This document shows, piece after piece, positions 1-5,169 of a stretch of DNA of 5,987 nucleotides. Both the position numbers and the translations under genes were made by a program. Source of the stretch: Paludibacteraceae bacterium (GTDB lineage Bacteria > Bacteroidota > Bacteroidia > Bacteroidales > Paludibacteraceae); assembly GCA_017550055.1 (NCBI GenBank), contig JAFYMM010000142.1, positions 1 to 5,987 of the forward strand, written 5' to 3'. Position 1 is the stretch's first letter; each line of letters begins with the position of its first letter. Under the pieces are notes generated by a model that saw only the letters and a program-made list of their open reading frames with translations, ran no database searches and was not told the DNA's origin.

Positions 1-576
1 CTTCTCGCCCGTATTTTTCAAAATCATTATCTTATTGGTGTCATAACCAAAACATGCATTCGCATCATTTAACGAGTTAAGCACAATAAAATCGAAATTC
101 TTACGGCGCATTTTATCCAAAGCATGCGACTCTTCATCATTAGTTTCAAGAGCAAAGCCTACTAAGAATTGGTCTTCTCGCTTAATCTTTCCTACCGAAG
201 CCGCAATATCTTGAGTCGGTTTTAGTTCTATAACCATATTATCACCTAAACGCTTAATCTTCTGGTCGGCAACGACTATCGGTGTAAAATCTGCTACTGC
301 AGCACACAATATTGCTCCATCCATATCAGGATAATACGTCATCACTTGCTCATACATCTGTCCTGCACTCTCAACATCAATACGATGAATTTTATCGCGC
401 CACTCTTCCGATATATTTATCTGAACTGGACCTGCTATCAATGTAACATCATACCCCACCTCAGCACAAGCCTCGGCAAGAGCAAATCCCATTTTACCTG
501 TAGAATAATTACCAATGAAGCGCACTGGGTCTATTCTTTCGTATGTAGGTCCCGCAGTGATTAATATTTTTTTCAT
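1..576 (-). CDS. coaB: Phosphopantothenate--cysteine ligase (CoaB), stand-alone; 3' end beyond the window
   Basis: CoaB joins 4'-phosphopantothenate to cysteine, using a nucleoside triphosphate, in the cytoplasmic coenzyme A pathway. The 192 visible residues match the N-terminal part of the CoaB domain of CoaBC/Dfp proteins. They show the nucleotide-binding signature ITAGPTYERIDPVRFI followed by GNYSTGKMG (residues 6-30; N23 aligns with the Asn required in E. coli Dfp), AAVADFTP (92-99), the KIKR lysine motif (106-109), LKPTQDI (118-124) and GFALET (140-145). The reading frame runs off the left edge; about 30-40 residues are probably missing. The ATG at 576 is chosen because an in-frame TAG lies only three codons upstream. 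In most bacteria this domain is fused behind CoaC; here coaC ends 74 bp upstream and a hairpin separates the two genes. It is of the CoaBC type and does not look like the shorter, divergent streptococcal CoaB. Identity is very secure. Confidence 0.95.
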   Translation of the reverse strand, partial: MKKILITAGPTYERIDPVRFIGNYSTGKMGFALAEACAEVGYDVTLIAGPVQINISEEWRDKIHRIDVESAGQMYEQVMTYYPDMDGAILCAAVADFTPIVVADQKIKRLGDNMVIELKPTQDIAASVGKIKREDQFLVGFALETNDEESHALDKMRRKNFDFIVLNSLNDANACFGYDTNKIMILKNTGEK

Positions 577-594
577 AAATTTCTATTTTATAAG

Positions 595-632
595 ACAAAA
601 GAACATAATAATAAAAATTTATGTCCTTTTGT
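595..632 (-). other. Stem-loop between coaC and coaB
   Basis: The arms are 595-608 and 619-632, giving 14 consecutive base pairs around a 10-nt A/T-rich loop. Read as minus-strand RNA the only non-Watson-Crick pair is a G-U wobble; in plus-strand RNA that same pair would be an A-C mismatch, so the structure fits the coding direction of coaC and coaB. The downstream tract is UCUUAUAAAAU, not a solid U run, so a classic intrinsic terminator is doubtful. A partial terminator/attenuator or an mRNA processing or stability element between two cotranscribed genes is equally possible. The structure is seen directly; the role is inference. Confidence 0.6.
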
Positions 633-650
633 TATTCTGTCTTTTTATAT

Positions 651-1190
651 TCACACTCTATTAGCCAAATATGCAACAATATTCTCTGGTTCTTCCATGC
701 GTCCTTTACCAACCACACCACAAGCCAATTCTCCTTCTGTTGGTTCGATAAATTCTACGCCTATACCCTTCAAAATATCCATATTACGTTGAACAATAGG
801 ATGATCATACATTTTTGTATTCATCGCTGGAGCAATAAACACAGGCTTATCAAATGCCAAGAATGTAGTTGACAAAGCATCGTCAGCAATACCACTTGCA
901 AATTTACCAATAATATTCGCTGTAGCAGGTGCAACCACCATACAATCAGCCCAATCGGCATGACTTACATGCTCAGGATTCCAAACACCGACAGGCTCAA
1001 ACACCTCTGTATAAACTTTATTACGTGAGAGAGTTTGAAGTGTAACAGGAGTAACAAACTCCAAAGCATTATGTGTTGTAACACAGCGCACTTCAGCGCC
1101 AGCTTGAATGAATTGACGAACTAATTCACCACATTTATAGGCAGCTATACCACCTGATATTCCTAAAATAATTTTCTTTCCTTTCAACAT
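651..1190 (-). CDS. coaC: Phosphopantothenoylcysteine decarboxylase (CoaC), stand-alone
   Basis: CoaC is an FMN-dependent flavoprotein (HFCD family) that decarboxylates 4'-phosphopantothenoylcysteine to 4'-phosphopantetheine. The 179-residue protein covers exactly one complete flavoprotein domain: ILGISGGIAAYK (8-19, FMN-binding start), the catalytic His in EHVSHADWAD (H74), APATANIIGK (87-96), the PAMN motif (121-124) and the substrate-clamp motif ELACGVVGKGRMEEP (154-168) with the active-site Cys at 157. It ends in TGA just after ENIVAYLANRV, about where fused CoaBC proteins enter the linker to the ligase domain. The ATG at 1190 gives the family-standard MLKGKKIILG start; no Shine-Dalgarno is present, only an A-rich leader. 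The GH97 gene ends 47 bp upstream, so cotranscription is possible; no clear separate promoter is seen. All catalytic residues are intact, so a decayed half-gene is unlikely. Confidence 0.95.
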   Translation of the reverse strand: MLKGKKIILGISGGIAAYKCGELVRQFIQAGAEVRCVTTHNALEFVTPVTLQTLSRNKVYTEVFEPVGVWNPEHVSHADWADCMVVAPATANIIGKFASGIADDALSTTFLAFDKPVFIAPAMNTKMYDHPIVQRNMDILKGIGVEFIEPTEGELACGVVGKGRMEEPENIVAYLANRV

Positions 1191-1213
1191 AATTTCTCTA
1201 TTTTAAATAAAAA

Positions 1214-1237
1214 GACCATCACCCATTGACCGTTGAC
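1214..1237 (-). repeat. Short degenerate 7-bp tandem repeat in the GH97-coaC gap
   Basis: On the minus strand this stretch reads as heptads AGTCAAC, GGTCAAT, GGGTGAT and then GGTC, starting one base inside the GH97 stop codon. The first two units share GTCAA; the third is degenerate. It is the only notable feature of the 47-bp intergenic gap. No terminator hairpin is seen there. It may be a remnant of a simple heptameric repeat or chance. Confidence 0.3.
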
Positions 1238-3385
1238 TTATAATTTTTTATATTTTTTTTCTAAATCTTCAGTTGTTGCAACTTTAAGTGAAATTGCACA
1301 TCCACCACTTGCCGCCAATTGAATTTTAGCTTTAGTTTCATTTGTAACTATATAATTAGTTATTGTATAGGCCTTTGGATTCTTTTGCCAATCAGCATTT
1401 TTTGCATCAGCATACACTGTAGCTATATATTTAACATCTGGTTGCAAGAAAGAAAAGTCAATAACTGCTTTACGTGCTTTTGCAGCAGTAATAGCCCCAA
1501 CAAACCATTGTCCATATTTTTTCCCTTTACGAGCAATTGTGATATATTCACCAGGCTCAGCTTCAAGCACTTTTGTGTCAAGCCAATCTACATCCACATC
1601 TTTAATAAATTGGAATGCATCCATATAACGCTCGTAATTTTCAGGCAAATCAGCAGCCATTTGCAGTGGACTATACATTGTTACGTACAAAGCTAATTGC
1701 TTTGCTAATGTTGTATGAATTTGACAAGGATTGCCAGGTTGATAATAATCCATTTTTATTTCGAAAATACCTGGAGTATAATCCATTGCACCACCAAGAA
1801 GACGAGTAAACGCTAAATCTATTTCATGAGAAGGAGGATTACCTACACTCCAAGCATTAAACTCATTGCCACGAGCAGCTTCGCATGCCAAAAGGTTAGG
1901 ATAAGTACGACTCAAACCAGTAGGACGCACTGGCTCATGCGCATTCACCATAATTCTACGATCAGCAGCCTTTTCAAGAACACGATTATAATGATTTACC
2001 ATCCATTGTCCATCGTGATACTCACCTCGAGGAATAATACGACCTACATAACCCGTCTTCACAGAATTATAGCCATACTCTTTCATAAAATCAAAGGCCT
2101 CATCAATACGACGTTCATAGTTAGTTGCAGAACCAGAAGTTTCATGATGCATAATAAGTTCTACCCCTTTAGCTCTTGCATAAGCAGTAACTTTTTTCAC
2201 ATCAAAGTCGGGATAAGGAGTAACGAAATCAAACACCTCTTCTTTCCATTGACCAGCCCAATCTTCCCAACCAACATTCCAACCTTCAACCAACACAGCG
2301 TCAAAGCCATGCTCTGCAGCAAAATCAATATAACGCATAGTATTCTCGGTTGTTGCAGCATGACGTCCGTTTGGAGTCAATTTAGACCAATCAGTTTCTG
2401 CTAATTTGATGTTTGGCACGTCAGCATAATTCCAAGTGCCTTGACCTGGAGCGTGCATTTGCCACCAAATACCTACATATTTCACGGGTTTAATCCAAGT
2501 TGTATTTTCAATTTTACAAGGCTCGTTTAGATTCAAAATCATGCTTGAAGCCAAGATTTCACGAGCATCATCAGTGACAAAAATTGTACGCCAAGGCGTA
2601 TTACAAGGAGTTTGCATAAAAGCTTTTACGCCCTCGACTGGTGTTGGAGCCAAAGCTGCATTAAAAGTTTTTTTCTTTCTATTATAAAGCAAATGCATAG
2701 CTGGATAATCAACCAATGCAGCTTCAAATATATTCAAATAAAGCTTTTTAGATGTTTTCATCATAATTGGCGATTGCACTGCATTTTTATCAAATACTTG
2801 ATTTGTACCAATGCCCGACCCATCCACTTTGGTTGCGTCTATATCAGATAATTTACTCTTTGTATAGAAAAACTCATTAGAATCATAAGCCCCTGGAATC
2901 CACCATGCAGTATGGTCATCTGTCATTGCAAATTGAGTAACCTCATCAGCAATGCGGAAATAACCTAAATTATCTTGTTTGTCAAACTCATAACGAAAAG
3001 CGAGACCCTCATTATAAAGTCTAAAAACAATACGCATAGTGCGACCTGTTGAATTTTGAACAAGACTAACAACGCAATTATTATATTTATCTTCAATCTC
3101 AGCATATTGCCCTAAAATAGGCATCCAAGTTGAAGAAAAATCTTTTACATCTACACTATTAAGAGAGAAACCATGCTTTAAATCCTTATCGCCATCGAGC
3201 AAAAATCCCATTTCACTCTTTGCAACAACCTCTTTACCATCAAAAAAGACTTGGTAATATGGAACACTATCCTTTAACGTAATATCAAAAATCAATTTAA
3301 TACGTTGATTAGGAGAGCCAACCGATATGGCAAAAGATGTAGCAGTGACGGCTACAAACAATAAAAAAGAAAATAATCGTTTCAT
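1238..3385 (-). CDS. GH97 family alpha-glucosidase, SusB-type, secreted
   Basis: Glycoside hydrolase family 97 enzymes remove terminal glucose from alpha-glucans; SusB acts in the Bacteroides periplasm. The 715-residue product has a signal peptide (MKRLFSFLLFVAVTATSFA, likely cut after A19), an N-terminal beta-sandwich (about 20-275), a TIM barrel (about 290-560; GIWWQMH, VEGWNVGWEDW) and a C-terminal beta domain (about 600-700). Glutamates lie at 415 (HHETSG), 484 (AHEPVRPTGL), 502 and 508 (CEAARGNEF). Their spacing of 69, 18 and 6 matches, from memory, SusB Glu439, Glu508, Glu526 and Glu532, the catalytic and calcium-binding set of the inverting branch. This argues against the retaining alpha-galactosidase branch, which uses an Asp nucleophile. 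The ATG at 3385 is preferred over one 45 bp upstream because the signal peptide starts there and the likely -7 box lies between them. No SusC or SusD gene adjoins it. The exact substrate is inferred. Confidence 0.93.
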   Translation of the reverse strand: MKRLFSFLLFVAVTATSFAISVGSPNQRIKLIFDITLKDSVPYYQVFFDGKEVVAKSEMGFLLDGDKDLKHGFSLNSVDVKDFSSTWMPILGQYAEIEDKYNNCVVSLVQNSTGRTMRIVFRLYNEGLAFRYEFDKQDNLGYFRIADEVTQFAMTDDHTAWWIPGAYDSNEFFYTKSKLSDIDATKVDGSGIGTNQVFDKNAVQSPIMMKTSKKLYLNIFEAALVDYPAMHLLYNRKKKTFNAALAPTPVEGVKAFMQTPCNTPWRTIFVTDDAREILASSMILNLNEPCKIENTTWIKPVKYVGIWWQMHAPGQGTWNYADVPNIKLAETDWSKLTPNGRHAATTENTMRYIDFAAEHGFDAVLVEGWNVGWEDWAGQWKEEVFDFVTPYPDFDVKKVTAYARAKGVELIMHHETSGSATNYERRIDEAFDFMKEYGYNSVKTGYVGRIIPRGEYHDGQWMVNHYNRVLEKAADRRIMVNAHEPVRPTGLSRTYPNLLACEAARGNEFNAWSVGNPPSHEIDLAFTRLLGGAMDYTPGIFEIKMDYYQPGNPCQIHTTLAKQLALYVTMYSPLQMAADLPENYERYMDAFQFIKDVDVDWLDTKVLEAEPGEYITIARKGKKYGQWFVGAITAAKARKAVIDFSFLQPDVKYIATVYADAKNADWQKNPKAYTITNYIVTNETKAKIQLAASGGCAISLKVATTEDLEKKYKKL

Positions 3386-3407
3386 AATATGCACTATAAA
3401 TACACGA

Positions 3408-3415
3408 CAAAGGTA
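3408..3415 (-). promoter_or_regulatory. Bacteroidota -7 promoter box for the GH97 gene
   Basis: On the minus strand the sequence is TACCTTTG, a perfect match to the Bacteroidota sigma-ABfr -7 consensus TAnnTTTG. It lies in the 45-bp gap between the hypothetical gene and the GH97 start, with its end 22 bp before the ATG at 3385, predicting a 5' leader of roughly 15-20 nt. No good TTTG -33 element is seen at the expected 19-21 bp spacing, so the promoter may be weak or activator-dependent. It also supports the downstream ATG as the true start. Confidence 0.5.
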
Positions 3416-3430
3416 AGAAAAATATTTCAC

Positions 3431-4057
3431 TTAAATGGAGTTTATAAAAAATTTCTTACATAACTCCTCTGAAATAGGATATTGCTTGTATGACAACGTA
3501 GCAACATCACAAACATATAGATTTTGAATTTCAGATATATAGAGAGTTTGAAATTGTTGTTCTGCGCCAGATTGCAACTCCATTGTTAATTTCATTGCAG
3601 CGATTAAATCGTCGGGAGTCATATCATCTTTTGTAAATATATACAATCCAAAATCATTAAAATCGCCATAAAAGCCATTTATGACTTTTTTCACTTTGTT
3701 TTCAATCACTCTCTTAAGTGGCGATGCTTCAAGCCAATATCTATACTCCTCTGCCCCTACGGAATCGGTATCGACTAAACCATATACATAACCAGCACCT
3801 CGTTTTTCGGTCAGCCCTGAGACATCTTTCACCTTAGCCACTGCCATCTCATTCAACAACTTAATAGCCTCGACCTTAGATTCTTTTAACGCACGAGTAA
3901 CCTCAATACCAATAGCATTGTCTTCGGATTGCAGATCGGGACGATCTTTATTAACCAATTTTGAGTATTTTTCGCCCAAAATGGTTTCAAGCGTTATTTT
4001 GGCATAACGCTCAAAAAAACAAGTATCAAATTTTGGTTTACTAACAACTTTAGCCAT
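3431..4057 (-). CDS. Hypothetical protein with PD-(D/E)XK nuclease-like motif
   Basis: I do not recognise a named family for this 208-residue protein. It has no signal peptide or membrane segment, so it is probably cytoplasmic. Residues 38-54 (DRPDLQSEDNAIGIEVT) place an Asp (41) after Pro and a Glu (52) in a hydrophobic strand 11 residues later, followed by a charged helix. This resembles the PD-(D/E)XK nuclease core, including a preceding helix with Glu at 24; the usual lysine is Thr54, although Lys59 and Lys62 follow in the helix. The second half has a YVYGLVDTD strand, a basic segment (LKRVIENKVKKVING), a FGLYIFTKDDMTPDDL segment and a C-terminal LYISEIQNLYVCD strand pair. The ATG at 4057 (MAKVVSKPKFD) is chosen; the longer form from 4138 would overlap the lipoprotein gene by 64 bp. 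It starts 17 bp after that gene and ends 45 bp before the GH97 start. Gene reality is likely; nuclease assignment is inference. Confidence 0.8.
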   Translation of the reverse strand: MAKVVSKPKFDTCFFERYAKITLETILGEKYSKLVNKDRPDLQSEDNAIGIEVTRALKESKVEAIKLLNEMAVAKVKDVSGLTEKRGAGYVYGLVDTDSVGAEEYRYWLEASPLKRVIENKVKKVINGFYGDFNDFGLYIFTKDDMTPDDLIAAMKLTMELQSGAEQQFQTLYISEIQNLYVCDVATLSYKQYPISEELCKKFFINSI

Positions 4058-4065
4058 AACTATCA

Positions 4066-4096
4066 CAAAATTAATTACTTTTGATTTTTTACCAAT
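4066..4096 (-). promoter_or_regulatory. Candidate promoter for the hypothetical gene, near-leaderless
   Basis: The minus strand holds TAATTTTG (4073-4066), a perfect TAnnTTTG -7 box, and ATTG (4096-4093), a 3-of-4 match to the TTTG -33 element, with the consensus 19-bp spacing. The -33 element lies inside the last codons of the lipoprotein gene. The -7 box ends only 8 bp before the ATG at 4057, so transcription would start within a few bases of the start codon. In such A/T-rich sequence a chance match is possible. Confidence 0.4.
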
Positions 4097-4944
4097 CTCA
4101 CAGAACGCCCGTTTGTTCGATTGCTTAAGCCCTCCCAAACGACACGACTTGAGTCAAATCCCATACAATATATACTTATAGCATCGTATTCAAAAATAGT
4201 TTCAGTCCAATAATATCCTGCTATACCAGTGTACATCACCTTCTTAGACAAACGGGCTCCAGCTGCAGGGAAAAATACGGCACCTGCACTTTCGAAAATG
4301 GACCATTCAGCCAAGGTGAAATTATTCACTATGCTATATAAATCTGCACCCGAATCACTTGCTACGGCAGCTTGGAAAGTTATGCCATCGGGAATAACAC
4401 AACTATCGGGCAATAAAATAAGTCCGTTTACACCATTAATACACCCTACTCCAAACAGTTTTGAGGCGTTATTTCGCTTAGTGAGTATATATTCCCACTC
4501 GTATTTTGAAAGTAAACGCCACAAACCTACTTTGTTGCCTCCGTTTGATATTTTATTGTAAAGCCCCCAATCGTAGTTAGTGTCAGCTATAGATTCATCT
4601 GCAGGTCCATAATCAATTGCGTTATCAGAAATTTGATATGGCATACTATTGTTATAACCCGATGTGGCCCAACCGAATAAATCAATCCACCCATCGTAAG
4701 AGTCAGAAATATTGCTATTGTCGGCACCAATGATATCGAATTGATTCTCGGCAAATCGCCATGTATTTGTTGAGGCTTGATATTGAAGATTGCCTTGAGA
4801 AAAACGGATTTGCTCAGTTTCGGAAACCGAAAATAGGCCAGGCAATACACCCTCATCGGACGAATCAATAGATGATTGTTCGCAAGAGTTGAAGATGGTA
4901 ATTAAAAATAAACTTAAAAAAAGCAGTTGAATGGTTTTTAGCAT
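4075..4944 (-). CDS. Predicted surface lipoprotein, Bacteroidales FSVS/GNLQY family with C-type-lectin-like C-terminus
   Basis: The 289-residue product starts with a lipoprotein signal peptide (MLKTIQLLFLSLFLITIFNSC) with the lipidated Cys at 21, followed by a Ser/Asp/Glu-rich stretch typical of exported Bacteroidota lipoproteins. From residue 36 it matches a family common, often in several copies, in Bacteroidales: GLFSVSETEQIRFSQGNLQY, TNTWRFAENQFDIIG, YDGWIDLFGWATSGYN, NKISNGGNKVGLWRLLSKYEWEYIL, VNGLILLPD (173-181), SAGAVFFPAAGAR (219-231), GYYWTET (243-249) and GRSVRLV (279-285). The C-terminal block resembles the FGE-sulfatase/C-type-lectin-like fold, suggesting ligand binding, but I know no proven function. 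The ATG at 4944 is chosen over one 42 bp upstream because the signal peptide begins there; the upstream ATG overlaps a 23-bp repeat. A 17-bp gap leads into the hypothetical gene. Gene and lipoprotein status are secure; role is unknown. Confidence 0.88.
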   Translation of the reverse strand: MLKTIQLLFLSLFLITIFNSCEQSSIDSSDEGVLPGLFSVSETEQIRFSQGNLQYQASTNTWRFAENQFDIIGADNSNISDSYDGWIDLFGWATSGYNNSMPYQISDNAIDYGPADESIADTNYDWGLYNKISNGGNKVGLWRLLSKYEWEYILTKRNNASKLFGVGCINGVNGLILLPDSCVIPDGITFQAAVASDSGADLYSIVNNFTLAEWSIFESAGAVFFPAAGARLSKKVMYTGIAGYYWTETIFEYDAISIYCMGFDSSRVVWEGLSNRTNGRSVRLVKNQK

Positions 4945-4977
4945 AATTATTGAAATTTCTGTTTTATATTCCTCTGC

Positions 4978-5000
4978 AATACACAATGAGAGTGTGTATT
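4978..5000. repeat. 23-bp palindromic repeat, copy 1 (lipoprotein-proximal)
   Basis: Perfect 8-bp inverted arms AATACACA and TGTGTATT surround a 7-bp core, ATGAGAG on the plus strand. It is identical over all 23 bases to the copy at 5071-5093 and in the same core orientation; identity stops exactly at the arm ends. It lies 33 bp upstream of the lipoprotein ATG, a position suited to an operator or a leader hairpin. Confidence 0.85.
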
Positions 5001-5070
5001 TTGAAGGTAAGGTGAGGGTTGCTTGCAGTATGCTGTATCCTATATTCAGATTTTGGAATTTTTAGGACTG

Positions 5071-5093
5071 AATACACAATGAGAGTGTGTATT
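5071..5093. repeat. 23-bp palindromic repeat, copy 2 (clpX-proximal)
   Basis: This is an exact second copy of the 23-bp palindrome, 93 bp from copy 1 measured start to start, with a 70-bp non-coding spacer. It lies 25 bp beyond the clpX terminator hairpin. The spacer has no gene and no convincing promoter match on either strand; its only other structure is a 10-bp near-palindrome, CAGTATGCTG. No further copy was found in the window. Confidence 0.85.
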
Positions 5094-5118
5094 GTTGAGT
5101 GATACTTTTTATGCAAAT

Positions 5119-5162
5119 AAAACACATGAAAGGATGTGATTTTACATTCTTCCATGTGTTTT
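5119..5162 (-). terminator. clpX transcription terminator, possibly bidirectional
   Basis: Just after the clpX stop the minus strand forms a long hairpin. Outer arms of 10 bp (5153-5162 with 5119-5128, AAAACACATG against CATGTGTTTT) continue into 9 more positions with one G-U pair and one A-C mismatch, closed by a 6-nt loop. The minus-strand 3' side ends in UUUUAUUUG, fitting an intrinsic terminator for clpX. On the plus strand the same hairpin is followed by seven T, so it could stop transcription in both directions, though no plus-strand gene is seen to the left. Confidence 0.8.
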
Positions 5163-5169
5163 TTTATTA

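Noticed and set aside
577..650. A frameshifted, fused coaBC
   Set aside because: The gap contains stops and a hairpin with no linker-like coding sequence, CoaC ends at a natural domain boundary, and CoaB begins with a family-like MKKILITAGPT start.
346..872. Plus-strand open frames at 346-564 and 621-872
   Set aside because: They are antisense to coaB and coaC, whose reading frames are firmly supported by conserved motifs.
1826..2404. 192-codon open frame on the plus strand
   Set aside because: It lies antisense inside the GH97 catalytic domain, has no recognisable motif and shows Cys/Ser/His/Ile-rich composition typical of shadow frames.
3386..3430. N-terminal extension of the GH97 protein from an ATG at 3430
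   Set aside because: The extension would place 15 residues before a perfect signal peptide and would include the likely -7 box.
4229..4561. 110-codon open frame on the plus strand and a 93-codon frame at 4587-4868 on the minus strand
   Set aside because: Both overlap the well-supported lipoprotein gene in other frames and lack any family signature.
4978..5093. CRISPR array or Mpi-type invertible promoter
   Set aside because: There are only two repeat units with a 70-bp spacer and no cas gene. The repeats do not resemble Mpi sites, have the same core orientation, and the spacer has no convincing promoter.
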